From UBA4615 sp046046245 (lineage in GTDB: Bacteria; Pseudomonadota; Gammaproteobacteria; Burkholderiales; Burkholderiaceae_E): a stretch of DNA of 64,000 bases. The position numbers and the translations under genes are program-made. The stretch lies in contig JBJOKE010000029.1 in the NCBI GenBank assembly GCA_046046245.1, positions 62,001 to 126,000 on the forward strand. The letters run 5' to 3'. Below are positions 42,948 to 52,366 of this stretch, piece after piece (positions within the stretch are counted from its first letter, which is position 1; every line of letters starts with the position of its first letter). The notes under the pieces were generated by a model. That model saw only the letters and a program-made list of their open reading frames with translations. It did not search any database and was not told where the DNA came from.

Positions 42948-44753
42948 ATGACCGGCCGCCCGTCCCGAACGGTGACCCTCCGGATGCTGCTCGTCGCGCT
43001 GACCGCGCTGGCGACGCTGCCGGTGCTCGCCTTCGCGCTGTGGCTGCTGCAGGTCGTCTGGCAGAACGGGCAGCAGGAGGCGCGACGCGACCTGCAGCAG
43101 ATGGCCGCGACGCTGGCGGTGGCGCTCGACCGCGAGATCGCCGGCTCGGTCCGCGAGCTGCAGCGGCTGGCCGAGTACCCGTCGATCGAGGACGACGGCT
43201 TCGTCCGCTTCCACGCCCACGCGCGCCATCTCGTCGCGCGCAACGACGGGTGGGAGAACATCGCGCTGACCGAGCCCGACGGCCGGGTGGCGATGAGCGC
43301 GGCGATGGCAGCCCCCGGCGGCGGCTCGCTGCACGCCGACCAGCCGCACCTGCGCGAGGTGCTGGCCCGCGGCCTGCCGGCGGTGTCCGACGTCTACCGG
43401 AGCCCGCGCACCGGCGATCGCGCGATCGCGGTGTCGGTGCCGGTGATGCGCGACGGCGCGGTCCGATGGGTCCTGAGCGCGCGGCTGAGCTCGCCGCAGC
43501 TGTCGCGATTCGTCGGCGAGCAGCTCTACCGCGACGGCGCGGTCGCGGCGGCGATCGACCGCCAGCTGCAGATCGTCGCGCGCAACCGCGACGGCGAGCG
43601 CTTCTTCGGGCATCCGATCACCGAGGACCTGCGGACGGCGCTGCTCGCCTCGCCCGAGCGCGGCATCCTCCGGCTGACCACGCTCGACGGCGCCCGCGTG
43701 CTCGCCGCCTGGCAGCGGATGCCCTCGGGCTGGACGATGACGATCGGCGTGCCGGTCGATGTCTTCGACGCGCCGCTGCGTCGCTCGATCGGCGTGCTGC
43801 TCGGCTTCGGGCTCGCGGTGCTCGCCGCCGGCGTCGTCGTCAGTCGGCTGCTCGCGGGCGCGATCACCGGCGTGGTCGAGTCGGTGGGGTGCGATGCGCG
43901 GGCGCTCGCCGCCGGCGAGCCGATCGAGCCCGCGGCCCGCTCCTCGATCCGGCAGATCGACGCGCTGTACGCGTCGCTGCGCGAGGCGAGCCGACTGCAG
44001 CGCGACAAGGAGCGCGCGCGCGAGCAGGCGGTCGCCGCGCTGCGGGAGGCCGACCGGCGCAAGGACGAGTTCCTAGCGATGCTCGCGCACGAGCTGCGCA
44101 ATCCGCTCGCGCCGCTGCGCAACGCGATCGCGCTGCTCTCGCGCACGCTCGGGCCGGGCACGGCCCAGCGACAGTCGCTCGAGATGGCCGACCGGCAGGT
44201 GCGGCAGCTCACGCGCCTGGTCGACGACCTGCTCGACGTCTCGCGGATCACGCAGGGCAAGATCACGCTGCACCGCGAGCAGCTCGCGGTCTGCGCCGTG
44301 GTCGCCGAAGCGGTCGAGGCGATCCGGCCGGTCGTCGAGCAGCGCGGGCAACGGCTCTCGCTGCGGCTGCCGCCCGAGTCGCCGACGGTGCGTGCCGACC
44401 CGCTGCGGCTCGCGCAGGTGCTCGAGAACCTGCTGTCGAACGCGTCGAAGTACACCGACCCGGGCGGCGCGATCGACGTCGAGGTCGAGGCCGCCGACGA
44501 CGAGGTCGCGATCCGTGTCCGCGACACCGGCATCGGGCTGCCGCCCGAGCAGCTCGAGCGCGTCTTCGAGCTCTTCACGCAGGTCGACGCCGGCAGCGAC
44601 CGCACGCAGGGCGGCCTCGGCATCGGGCTGTCGCTGGTGCGGCAACTGGTGGCGATGCACGGCGGCCGCGTGACCGCGCACAGCGACGGTCCCGGCCGGG
44701 GCGCCTGCTTCGTCGTGCGCCTGCCTCGCGAGGCGGCGACGATCGCGGCCTGA
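42948..44753 (+). CDS. Membrane sensor histidine kinase with Cache-type periplasmic domain
   Basis: This 601-residue kinase has helix 1 (MLLVALTALATLPVLAFALW), then a periplasmic region of about 240 residues with dCache-like features (ENIALTEPDGRVAMS, DVYRSPRTGDRAIAVSVPV). Helix 2 (GVLLGFGLAVLAAGVVVS) and a HAMP-like linker follow. HisKA with the phospho-acceptor His is in FLAMLAHELRNPLAPLRN, and HATPase_c has LENLLSNASKYT, DTGIGLPPEQ and GGLGIGLSLVRQL. Cache domains often bind small organic acids or amino acids. No response regulator is adjacent, so the partner is elsewhere. GAGGAGG precedes the ATG. Confidence 0.92.
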   Translation: MTGRPSRTVTLRMLLVALTALATLPVLAFALWLLQVVWQNGQQEARRDLQQMAATLAVALDREIAGSVRELQRLAEYPSIEDDGFVRFHAHARHLVARNDGWENIALTEPDGRVAMSAAMAAPGGGSLHADQPHLREVLARGLPAVSDVYRSPRTGDRAIAVSVPVMRDGAVRWVLSARLSSPQLSRFVGEQLYRDGAVAAAIDRQLQIVARNRDGERFFGHPITEDLRTALLASPERGILRLTTLDGARVLAAWQRMPSGWTMTIGVPVDVFDAPLRRSIGVLLGFGLAVLAAGVVVSRLLAGAITGVVESVGCDARALAAGEPIEPAARSSIRQIDALYASLREASRLQRDKERAREQAVAALREADRRKDEFLAMLAHELRNPLAPLRNAIALLSRTLGPGTAQRQSLEMADRQVRQLTRLVDDLLDVSRITQGKITLHREQLAVCAVVAEAVEAIRPVVEQRGQRLSLRLPPESPTVRADPLRLAQVLENLLSNASKYTDPGGAIDVEVEAADDEVAIRVRDTGIGLPPEQLERVFELFTQVDAGSDRTQGGLGIGLSLVRQLVAMHGGRVTAHSDGPGRGACFVVRLPREAATIAA

Positions 44754-44861
44754 GCCGGTTCCGCGCGCCGCCCGCCGCGGGTCGCCAAGCGCGCGCCGCC
44801 GGTGCATGATCGCGGTCCCGCGCCGGCGTTCCCGCCGGCGCCGGCCACCCGAGGAGACGCG

Positions 44862-45932
44862 ATGGACTACCGCTGCGCACACCGCTGGGCGTTCCCGAAG
44901 TGGGGCGCCGCGCTCGAGCGGATCGAGGAGCGCCTGGAGGCACCCGTCGGCCGAGAGGTCACGGTGCGGGTCACCCACTGCGGCATCTGCCACTCCGACC
45001 TGCACATCCAGCAGGGAGGCTTCGACATGGGCGGCGGCAAGCTGTCGTCGCTCGAGCGCGCCGGCACGAAGCTGCCGGTGACGATGGGGCACGAGATCGG
45101 CGGCGAGGTCGTCGAGATCGGCCCCGACGTGACGGACGTGAAGCTCGGCGACCGCGTGGTCGTCTATCCGTGGCTCGGCTGCGGCGAGTGCCCGACCTGC
45201 CTGTCCGGCAACGATCACCTGTGCAACCGCGGCGCGCGCAACCTCGGCATCCAGCTGCCCGGCGGCTACTCGGACCTGGTCCGGGTCCCGCACGACCGCT
45301 ACCTGGTGCCGGTGGGCACGCTGGACCCGGCGCGCGCGGCCACCTTCGCCTGCGCGGGCATCACCGCCTACGGCGCGATCCGCAAGCTGCCCGAGTCGAC
45401 CGCGGACGACTGGATCGCGGTGATCGGCTGCGGCGGTGTCGGGATGACCGCGGTCGCGCTGCTGTCGGCGCTGTCGAAGGCCAAGGTGGTCGCGATCGAC
45501 CCCGACCCGGCGAAGCGCGAGACGGCCCAGCGCTACGGCGCCGCGCTGGTCGTCGACCCGGCCTCGCCCGACGCGACCCGCACGATCGTGAAGGCGACCG
45601 GCAACAACGTCCTCGGCGTCGTCGACTTCGTGGGCGGCGAGTCGAGCTCGGCGATGGGCGTGGCGATCGTGCGCCGCGGCGGCACCGTGGTGATCGTGGG
45701 CCTGTTCGGCGGCGAGTTCCGCGTGCCGGTGCCGATGTTCCCGCTGAAGTCGATGGCGGTGCAGGGCTCGTACGTCGCGGGGCTCAACGAACTGCGCGAG
45801 CTGATGGCGCTCGCGCAGCGCGTGGCGCTGCCGCAGATCCCGCTCACCCTGCGGCCGCTCGACCAGGTCAACGCGTCGCTCGAGGACCTCGCGGCCGGGC
45901 GCGTCGTCGGTCGCGTGGTGCTGCAGCCCTGA
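44862..45932 (+). CDS. Zinc-dependent alcohol dehydrogenase family protein
   Basis: This 356-residue MDR-family dehydrogenase has the catalytic Zn ligand Cys in VTHCGICHSDLH and His/Glu in GHEIGGEVVEIG. The structural Zn lobe is CGECPTCLSGNDHLC, with four Cys. The nucleotide loop is VIGCGGVGMTAVAL, with an acidic residue later (AIDPDP) favouring NAD. It begins a likely operon with a Bug protein, an esterase and a glutathione S-transferase. The combination suggests catabolism of an alcohol or ester, but the substrate is unknown. Confidence 0.92.
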   Translation: MDYRCAHRWAFPKWGAALERIEERLEAPVGREVTVRVTHCGICHSDLHIQQGGFDMGGGKLSSLERAGTKLPVTMGHEIGGEVVEIGPDVTDVKLGDRVVVYPWLGCGECPTCLSGNDHLCNRGARNLGIQLPGGYSDLVRVPHDRYLVPVGTLDPARAATFACAGITAYGAIRKLPESTADDWIAVIGCGGVGMTAVALLSALSKAKVVAIDPDPAKRETAQRYGAALVVDPASPDATRTIVKATGNNVLGVVDFVGGESSSAMGVAIVRRGGTVVIVGLFGGEFRVPVPMFPLKSMAVQGSYVAGLNELRELMALAQRVALPQIPLTLRPLDQVNASLEDLAAGRVVGRVVLQP

Positions 45933-45942
45933 GGGCGATGCG

Positions 45943-46998
45943 ATGACCGCCTCGTATGCGCGGGGCCGCGCGATCGCGGCCTCGTCCGAGCGGTGCCGGC
46001 CCGTGCCGGCCTCTCCCGCGCGGCGACGCGTGGTGCTCGCCGCGGCCGGCGCCGCGCTCGCCGGCGTGTCGCCGGACGCCGCGCGCGCGCAGGATGCGCC
46101 GTACCCGTCCCGCCCGGTCACGATGGTCGTGCCGTTCCCGCCGGGCGGCGTCGCCGACCTCGTCGGCCGCCCGGTGGCCGCCGCGCTCGAGAAGCAGCTC
46201 GGCCAGCCGGTGGTGGTCGAGAACAAGGCGGGTGCCGGCGGCGGGCTCGGCATGCAGCAGGTGGCGCGCGCGAAGCCCGACGGCCACACCGTGCTGATGG
46301 CGCTGTCGTCGATCTCGATCCTGCCCGAGGCCGACCGCGTGCTCGGCCGGCCGCCGATGTACGCGTTCCGCGACCTCGTGCCGGTGGCGCGCTTCACGGC
46401 CGACCCGGTGGTGCTCGCGGTCCGCGCCGACGCGCCCTGGAAGACGCTGGCCGAGCTGGTCGCCGATGCGAAGCGTCGCCCCGGGCAGATCCCGTACGGC
46501 TCCTCGGGCAACTACGGCACGATGCACGTGCCGATGGAGATGCTCGCCGGCCGCGCGGGCGTGAAGCTGCTGCACGTGCCCTACACCGGCGCGGGGCCCG
46601 CGGTGGTGGGCCTGCTGGGCGGGCAGGTCGATGCGCTCGCCACCGGGCCGTCGTCGATCGTCCAGCACGTCAAGGGCGGCAAGGTGCGCGTGCTCGGCAG
46701 CTGGGGCGCCGCGCGGCTCGCCGCGCTGCCCGAGGTGCCGACGCTGAGGGAGCTGGGCTTCGACGTCGAGTTCTCGCAGTGGGCCGGACTCTTCGTGCCC
46801 GCCGGCACCCCCGAACCGGTCGTGGCGCGCCTGCGCGCGGCCTCCAAGGCGATCCTGTCGGATGCCCAGCTGCTGCAGCGTTTCGAGACCCTCGGCACGC
46901 CGCTGCAGTACCTGGACGCGCCGGAGTTCGCGCGTTTCTACGATCACGAGAACGAGGTGCTGTCGGACGTGGTCCGGCGCATCGGAAAGGTGGAGTGA
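45943..46998 (+). CDS. Bug/TctC family periplasmic binding protein
   Basis: This 351-residue binding protein has a long Tat-like leader (SPARRRVVLAAAGAALAGVS, cleavage near ARAQ). It also has YPSRPVTMVVPFPPGGVADLVGR, HVPYTGAGPAVVGLL (Thr replacing the usual Lys of HVPYKG) and LPEVPTLRELG. It starts 10 nt after the alcohol dehydrogenase stop, so the two are co-transcribed. The K-to-T change in the ligand-region motif sets it apart from the copies at 10.2 and 15 kb. The ligand is unknown. Confidence 0.9.
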   Translation: MTASYARGRAIAASSERCRPVPASPARRRVVLAAAGAALAGVSPDAARAQDAPYPSRPVTMVVPFPPGGVADLVGRPVAAALEKQLGQPVVVENKAGAGGGLGMQQVARAKPDGHTVLMALSSISILPEADRVLGRPPMYAFRDLVPVARFTADPVVLAVRADAPWKTLAELVADAKRRPGQIPYGSSGNYGTMHVPMEMLAGRAGVKLLHVPYTGAGPAVVGLLGGQVDALATGPSSIVQHVKGGKVRVLGSWGAARLAALPEVPTLRELGFDVEFSQWAGLFVPAGTPEPVVARLRAASKAILSDAQLLQRFETLGTPLQYLDAPEFARFYDHENEVLSDVVRRIGKVE

Positions 46999-47005
46999 CC
47001 TCGCC

Positions 47006-47959
47006 ATGCCGCTCGATCCCCAGGTGCGCGCGCTGCTCGACCAGCTCGTCGTCGGCCGCCCCGCGCTGAACACGCTGCCGGTCGACGTCGGCCGCCGCGC
47101 CTACGCCGAGTCCTCGGCGAAGCTGATCCCCAGGCCCACGGGCTCGGTGCGCACCGACGACCGCGCGATCGACGGGCCCGCGGGCCCGATCCGGGTCCGC
47201 GTCTACGTCCCCGACGCGCCGGCGACCGGCCCGCGGCCGCTGGTCGTCTACTACCACGGCGGCGGCTGGGTGGTCTGCGACCTCGACACGCACGACGCGG
47301 TCTGCCGCCGGCTCGCGCTGGGCAGCGACGCGGTGGTGGTCTCGGTGGACTACCGGCTCGCGCCCGAGCACCGCTTCCCCGCGGCCCCCGACGACTGCGC
47401 GGCGGCCACCCGCTGGGCGTTCGCGAACGCCGCCGTGCTCGGCGCCGATCCGGCGCGCGGCGTGCTCGCCGGCGACAGCGCCGGCGGCAACCTCGCGGCC
47501 GCGGTCGCGCTGCGGCTGCGCGACGAGGACGGGCCGCGCGCGGTCGGCCAGCTGCTGATCTATCCGGTGACGGACCACCACACGGCCGGTTTCGCGTCCT
47601 ACGCCGAATGCGCCGAGGGCTACGGCCTCACCAGCTCGGTCATGGCCTGGTTCTGGGATCACTACCTCGGCGGTCCGCTCGATGCCGCCGCCGCCGCGCG
47701 CCTGTCGCCCCAGGCCGTGCCGCTGCGCGCGGCCGACCTGACGGGCCTGCCTGCGGCGCTGGTGCTCACCGCCGAGTACGACGTGCTGCGCGACGAGGGC
47801 GAGGCCTTCGCCGCGCGGCTGCGCGGGGCCGGCGTGCCGGTCGAGGCCGAGCGCTGCGCCGGCATGCACCACGGCTTCTTCAACTGGGGCGGCGTGCTCG
47901 ACGGCGCGGACCGCGCGGTGGCGCGCGCCTGCGACTGGATCCGCGCGAGGACCCGGTGA
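47006..47959 (+). CDS. Alpha/beta hydrolase, hormone-sensitive lipase family
   Basis: This 317-residue esterase has oxyanion motif VYYHGGGWVV, nucleophile Ser in LAGDSAGGNLAAAV, acidic residue Asp in LTAEYDVLRDEGE and His in GMHHGFFNW, a full catalytic triad. YRLAPEHRFPAAPDD is diagnostic of the HSL family. Such enzymes hydrolyse short-chain esters. It sits 7 nt after the Bug gene and overlaps the next gene by GTGA, so it is part of one operon with alcohol dehydrogenase, Bug protein and GST. Confidence 0.92.
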   Translation: MPLDPQVRALLDQLVVGRPALNTLPVDVGRRAYAESSAKLIPRPTGSVRTDDRAIDGPAGPIRVRVYVPDAPATGPRPLVVYYHGGGWVVCDLDTHDAVCRRLALGSDAVVVSVDYRLAPEHRFPAAPDDCAAATRWAFANAAVLGADPARGVLAGDSAGGNLAAAVALRLRDEDGPRAVGQLLIYPVTDHHTAGFASYAECAEGYGLTSSVMAWFWDHYLGGPLDAAAAARLSPQAVPLRAADLTGLPAALVLTAEYDVLRDEGEAFAARLRGAGVPVEAERCAGMHHGFFNWGGVLDGADRAVARACDWIRARTR

Positions 47960-48642
47960 GCGATCCGCGCGACGGGCACGGCGGGCTGCGCCTGTTCGGT
48001 CACCCGGCCACGGCGAGCATGATCCCCCACCTCGTGCTTCGCGAGCTGGACGTGCCCTTCGACTGGGTGCACGTCGATCGCGACCGCGACCGGCACAAGG
48101 CGCCCGACTACCTGCGGCTCAATCCCAACGGCCTGATCCCGGTGCTGATCGACGCGCGCGGCGCCGAGGAGATCGTGCTCTACGAGACCGCCGCGATCGT
48201 CTGGCACCTCGCCGACGCGTTTCCCGAAGCCGGCCTCGCGCCGCCGGTCGGCAGCGCGGCGCGCGCCCACGCCTACAAGTGGGTGGCATGGCTGTCGGCG
48301 ACGTTGCAGCCCGCGCTGCTCGCGCGCTTCTATCCGGACCGCTGGGTCGACGCGGGCAACGCCTCGTGCGTCGAGCAGGTGCGGCGACACGCCGAGGCGA
48401 AGGTGGGTCCGATGCTCGACCAGCTCGACGCGCACCTGGCCGCGCACCGCGCGCCGTGGATGCTCGGCGACGCGTTCTCGATCGTCGACCCCTATGCGTT
48501 CACGCTGTGCCGGTGGACCCGCACGTTCGCGCATCCGGCGCGTGCGCGGCCGGCGCTGGGCGCGTTCCTCGCACGGATGCTCGAGCGTCCCGCGCTGCGG
48601 CGCGTGATGGCCGACGAGGGCATCGAGCCGCCGTTCGCCTGA
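47956..48642 (+). CDS. Glutathione S-transferase family protein
   Basis: This 228-residue GST begins with a GTG overlapping the esterase stop. The N-terminal thioredoxin-like domain has GHPATASMIPHLVLREL, LNPNGLIPVLID (the cis-Pro loop) and LYETAAIVWHLAD (the Glu/Thr glutathione contacts). The C-terminal helical domain ends MLGDAFSIVDPYAF, the N-capping box motif with Asp. The substrate is not predictable; proximity to an esterase and dehydrogenase suggests a catabolic role. Its stop codon is in frame with the URO-D remnant that follows. Confidence 0.9.
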   Translation: MSDPRDGHGGLRLFGHPATASMIPHLVLRELDVPFDWVHVDRDRDRHKAPDYLRLNPNGLIPVLIDARGAEEIVLYETAAIVWHLADAFPEAGLAPPVGSAARAHAYKWVAWLSATLQPALLARFYPDRWVDAGNASCVEQVRRHAEAKVGPMLDQLDAHLAAHRAPWMLGDAFSIVDPYAFTLCRWTRTFAHPARARPALGAFLARMLERPALRRVMADEGIEPPFA

Positions 48643-49098
48643 CCCGGCGCGGCGGGGCCGGGGGCTGGAGACGGCGCGATCACGCCGCCTGCCCAGCGCG
48701 GCATCGACGTCGCGACCTGCCGGACCTTCGTGCAGCCCCACGAGCTCCGGATGGCCGGGGCGATGGCCGGCAGGGTCCGAGTGCTGCACGTGCACGGATC
48801 GTCGCTGACGATCGAGCGCGTGCTCGACGATCCGTTCGAGGTGCCGAGCGTGTCGGACCGACTCGAGGGCGATCCCACGCTCGTGCAGTTGCGCGGCATG
48901 ACCGACCGCTGCCTGATGGGCGGCCTCGACGAGTCCTCGGTGACCGAGATGTCGCTGCCCGAGGTGCGCGCGCAGGTGCGCGACGCGGTCGCGCGGGCGG
49001 GGCGCACGCGCTTCATCCTGTCGCCGGGCTGCACGATCCCGACGCACACGCCGTGGTACCTGCTGAAGGCGATCGGGGAGACGGTCTCGACGCTCTGA
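48643..49098 (+). pseudogene. Uroporphyrinogen decarboxylase (URO-D)-like C-terminal fragment
   Basis: Reading in the same frame as the GST gene, immediately after its stop, the sequence encodes VRVLHVHGSSLTIERVLDD, then MTDRCLMGGLDESSVTEMS and TRFILSPGCTIPTHTPWYLL. These match the last third of URO-D family proteins ('G.ID', 'GrFILSPGC.IP..TP'). The N-terminal two thirds, including most of the catalytic cleft, are absent. A GTG at 48730 could start a 122-residue peptide, but no Shine-Dalgarno is seen. It is probably the remnant of a cobalamin-linked demethylase-type or HemE-like gene truncated by a deletion that fused it to the GST 3' end. Confidence 0.7.
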
Positions 49099-49127
49099 TC
49101 GGGGCAGCCCGTCGTCGCGGCGTCCGG

Positions 49128-50222
49128 TCAGCCGATGCCCGTCGTCTCCCGCATCGCCGACTCGTGCGGCGAGGGATCGAGCCGCTCGCGCGCCAGCCAC
49201 GCGTCGTTCCACACCGTGTCCGCGTAGCGCTCGCCCCCGTCGCACAGCAGCGTGACGATCGAGCCCGTTTCGCCCGCCGCGTGCATCCGCCTCGCGAGTC
49301 CGATCGCCGCCCACAGGTTCGTGCCGGTCGAGCCGCCCGCGCGCCGGCCGATCACGCGCTCGAGCCAGCGGATCGAACCGAGGCTGGCGGCATCGGGTAC
49401 CGGGATCACGTCGTCCACCAGGTCGCGCACGAACGAGGGCTCGACGCGCGGTCGCCCGATGCCCTCGATCCGGGAGCCGCGCGGGCTGGTGATCGACGCG
49501 TCGCCGTCGCGGTGGTAGGCGTGGAAGACCGAGAACTCCGGGTCGGCCACCGCGATCCGAGTCGCCGCGTAGCGCGGCCGGTAGCGGACCCAGCGACCGA
49601 GCGTGGCCGAGGTGCCGCCGGTGCCCGCGCCCACGACGACCCAGGCGGGCACCGGGTGCCGCTCGTGCGCCATCTGCTCGAACAGGCTCTCGGCGATGTT
49701 GTTGTTGCCCCGCCAGTCGGTGACGCGCTCGGCGTAGGTGAACTGGTCCATGTAGTGGCCGCCGCGCTCGCGGGCGATCCGCGCGGCTGCGCCGTACAGG
49801 TCGGTGGCCGGCACGCGCACGCACTCGCCGCCGAGCAGCGCGATCTGCTCGAGCTTGCGCGAGGCGGTGGTCTCGGGCACCACCGCGACGAAGGGCAGGC
49901 CGAGCAGCCGCGCGAAATAGGCCTCGGAGATCGCGGTGCTGCCCGACGAGGCCTCGACGACCGGCGTGCCCTCGCGCAGCGTGCCGTTGACCAGCCCGTA
50001 GAGGAACAGCGAGCGTGCCAGCCGGTGCTTGAGGCTGCCGGTGGGATGCGTCGACTCGTCCTTCAGGTACAGGTCGATGCCCGGCAGCGCCGGCAGCGGC
50101 AGCTTCAGCAGGTGGGTGTCGGCCGAGCGCGCGAACTCGGCGCGGATCGCGGCGATCGCGTCGGCGACCCAGGCGCGGTGCGGATCGGGACGGGGCGGGA
50201 CGGAGGCGGGCGTGTCGGGCAT
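49128..50222 (-). CDS. PLP-dependent cysteine synthase-like protein
   Basis: This 364-residue fold-type II PLP enzyme has the Schiff-base Lys in HPTGSLKHRLAR, the phosphate-binding Gly loop VVGAGTGGTSATLG and substrate Ser/Gly in EASSGSTAISEAY. It belongs to the cysteine synthase/cystathionine beta-synthase group. The extended, two-sided form with MDQFTYAERVTDWRGNNNIAE resembles the branch that includes mycobacterial cysteine desulfhydrase Cds1, so H2S release from cysteine is as likely as cysteine synthesis. No cysE or sulfur-assimilation gene is adjacent. Confidence 0.87.
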   Translation of the reverse strand: MPDTPASVPPRPDPHRAWVADAIAAIRAEFARSADTHLLKLPLPALPGIDLYLKDESTHPTGSLKHRLARSLFLYGLVNGTLREGTPVVEASSGSTAISEAYFARLLGLPFVAVVPETTASRKLEQIALLGGECVRVPATDLYGAAARIARERGGHYMDQFTYAERVTDWRGNNNIAESLFEQMAHERHPVPAWVVVGAGTGGTSATLGRWVRYRPRYAATRIAVADPEFSVFHAYHRDGDASITSPRGSRIEGIGRPRVEPSFVRDLVDDVIPVPDAASLGSIRWLERVIGRRAGGSTGTNLWAAIGLARRMHAAGETGSIVTLLCDGGERYADTVWNDAWLARERLDPSPHESAMRETTGIG

Positions 50223-50333
50223 GACCGGGCGGACCGTGGCGGGCCGCCGATCATCGCACCGCGGGACCGCGCCGGACCCGCCCGCCGGGGCGGGCGGCCG
50301 CCGGTTCGGTCGAGCGGGGCCGGGGGGTCGTGA

Positions 50334-51515
50334 TCAGAGCTTCTCGAAGATCGCGGCGATGCCCTGGCCGCCGCCGATGCACATCGTCACCAGCGCGTAG
50401 CGACCGCCGATGCGGTGCAGCTCGTGGATCGCCTTCGTGGTGATGATCGCGCCGGTCGCCCCGATCGGGTGACCGAGCGAGATGCCGGAGCCGTTCGGGT
50501 TGACCTTCTTCGGGTCGAGGCCGAGCTCGCGGGTCACCGCGCAGGCCTGCGCGGCGAAGGCCTCGTTCGACTCGATCACGTCGAGCTGCTCGCCCTTCAG
50601 GCCGGCGCGCTCGAGCGCGCTGCGCGAGGCCGGCACCGGGCCGATGCCCATGATCTTCGGATCGACGCCCGCGTGGCCGTAGGACACCAGCCTCGCCAGC
50701 GGCTTCAGGCCTGCGCGCTCGGCGGCCTGGCGCTCCATCAGCACGACCGCGGCGGCCGCGTCGTTGATGCCCGACGCATTGCCGGCGGTGACCGTGCCGT
50801 TCTCCTTCAGGAAGACCGGCTTCAGCTTGGCGAGGTCGTCGAGCGTCGCGTCGTGGCGGATGTGCTCGTCGGCATCGAACAGCACCGTGCCCTTCCTCGA
50901 CTTCAGCTCGACCGGGACGATCTGGTCCTTGAAGTACCCGGCCTTGCTCGCGGCCGACGCGCGGCGATGGCTCTCGAGGGCCAGCGCATCCTGGTCGCCG
51001 CGGGTGATGCCGAACTTCGCCGCGACGTTCTCGGCGGTCACGCCCATGTGGATCACGTCGAACGGGTCGTGCAGCGCGCCGGTCATCATGTCCAGCGTCT
51101 TGAAGTCGCCCATCCGTGCGCCCCAGCGCGCGCTCGGCACGATGTACGGGCCGCGGCTCATCGACTCGGCGCCGGCGCCGATCGCGACGTCGGCGTCGCC
51201 GAGCATCACGCTCTGCGCGGCCGAGACGATCGCCTGCAGGCCCGAGCCGCACAGGCGGTTCACGTTCATCGCGGGCACGTCCTGCGACAGTCCGCCGTCG
51301 ATGGCGGCGACGCGCGACAGGTACATGTCCTTCGGTTCGGTGTTGATCACGTGGCCGAAGACCACGGCGCCGACCCGCGCGGGCGCCACGCCGGCGCGCT
51401 TCACGGCCTCGCGGACCACCAGCGCACCCAGCTGGGTGGGCGGCACGTCCTTCAGGCTGCCCCCGAAGGTCCCGATCGCGGTGCGGACCGCGCTGACGAC
51501 GACGACTTCTCTCAT
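50334..51515 (-). CDS. Acetyl-CoA C-acetyltransferase (biosynthetic-type thiolase)
   Basis: This 393-residue thiolase has nucleophile Cys in VNRLCGSGLQAIVSAAQ, His in GISLGHPIGATGAII and the second Cys in MCIGGGQGIA, all present. It matches AtoB/PhaA-type enzymes that join or split acetoacetyl-CoA for ketone-body use, polyhydroxybutyrate or isoprenoid supply. No phaB or phaC gene lies next to it. The start gives MREVVVVSAVRTAIG, a typical opening. Confidence 0.94.
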   Translation of the reverse strand: MREVVVVSAVRTAIGTFGGSLKDVPPTQLGALVVREAVKRAGVAPARVGAVVFGHVINTEPKDMYLSRVAAIDGGLSQDVPAMNVNRLCGSGLQAIVSAAQSVMLGDADVAIGAGAESMSRGPYIVPSARWGARMGDFKTLDMMTGALHDPFDVIHMGVTAENVAAKFGITRGDQDALALESHRRASAASKAGYFKDQIVPVELKSRKGTVLFDADEHIRHDATLDDLAKLKPVFLKENGTVTAGNASGINDAAAAVVLMERQAAERAGLKPLARLVSYGHAGVDPKIMGIGPVPASRSALERAGLKGEQLDVIESNEAFAAQACAVTRELGLDPKKVNPNGSGISLGHPIGATGAIITTKAIHELHRIGGRYALVTMCIGGGQGIAAIFEKL

Positions 51516-51673
51516 CCCGGCTCTCCCTGATTCGGCCTGGTCTTCGACTACGATTCGGGAACAGTCTGCGCCGGCCGCCTGACGGCCGCCTTACGCGGCC
51601 CGGCCCGGCCTAAACGAGGACGGATCGATGGACTTCGAGCCTGACCGGACGGCGCCCGTCGCCGCTGCGAACC

Positions 51674-52366
51674 ATGGCTGAGCGCGACGACGGCCGGCAT
51701 GCCGGTACCGCGATCGGCGACGCGATCGTCGCGGTGATCTCGCGCGTGCCGCAGACCCGCGAGACGCCGGTCGCCGACCCCGAGGCGCGCGTGCGCGAGC
51801 TCGCGCGGCAGGCGGCTCGCCGCGCGGCCGTGATCTCCGGCAGCCTCGCGCTGCCGCCCGGCCCGCTCGGCGTGCTGACCCTGGTGCCCGACCTGATGGC
51901 GATCTGGCGGATCCAGGCGCAGCTGGTCGCCGACGTCGCCGGGGTGCGCGGGCAGTCCGGCACGCTCACGCGCGAGCAGATGCTCTACTGCCTGTTCCGG
52001 CACGCGGCCGCGCTGGTGCTGCGCGACGTCGTCGTGCGGGCCGGCGAGCGGGCGGTCGTCCATCGGCTCACCGTGTCGGCGCTCGCGTCGATCGCCTCGA
52101 AGCTCGGGCTCCAGCTGTCGAGCCAGCTGCTCGCGAAGACCGCGAGCCGCTGGGTGCCGGGGCTCGGCGCGGCGGCGGTCGCGGCCTACGCATGGTGGGA
52201 CACCGAGCGGGTCGCCCGTGTCGCCGACGAGCTGTTCCGCGCCGAGGTGGTGCTCGGCCCCGACCCCGACTCCGACTCGCCGCCGGCGCCGCCGGTCGAG
52301 GAGACCCCGCGGGGCCGCCGGCTGCGCGAGGCCGCGTCGGCGCGCGCCGCGGGACGCACGCCGTGA
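51674..52366 (+). CDS. EcsC-like protein
   Basis: This 230-residue protein resembles the EcsC family. The core ISGSLALPPGPLGVLTLVPDLMAIWRIQAQ (broken here into two parts of the same stretch) and the helix-rich HRLTVSALASIASKLGLQLS and GLGAAAVAAYAWWDTERVA are typical. EcsC proteins are widespread but poorly characterised. They are named from the third gene of the Bacillus ecs operon and some are membrane-associated. The last 35 residues are acidic and Pro-rich. It overlaps arfB by GTGA, indicating translational coupling with the ribosome-rescue factor. Confidence 0.7.
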   Translation: MAERDDGRHAGTAIGDAIVAVISRVPQTRETPVADPEARVRELARQAARRAAVISGSLALPPGPLGVLTLVPDLMAIWRIQAQLVADVAGVRGQSGTLTREQMLYCLFRHAAALVLRDVVVRAGERAVVHRLTVSALASIASKLGLQLSSQLLAKTASRWVPGLGAAAVAAYAWWDTERVARVADELFRAEVVLGPDPDSDSPPAPPVEETPRGRRLREAASARAAGRTP

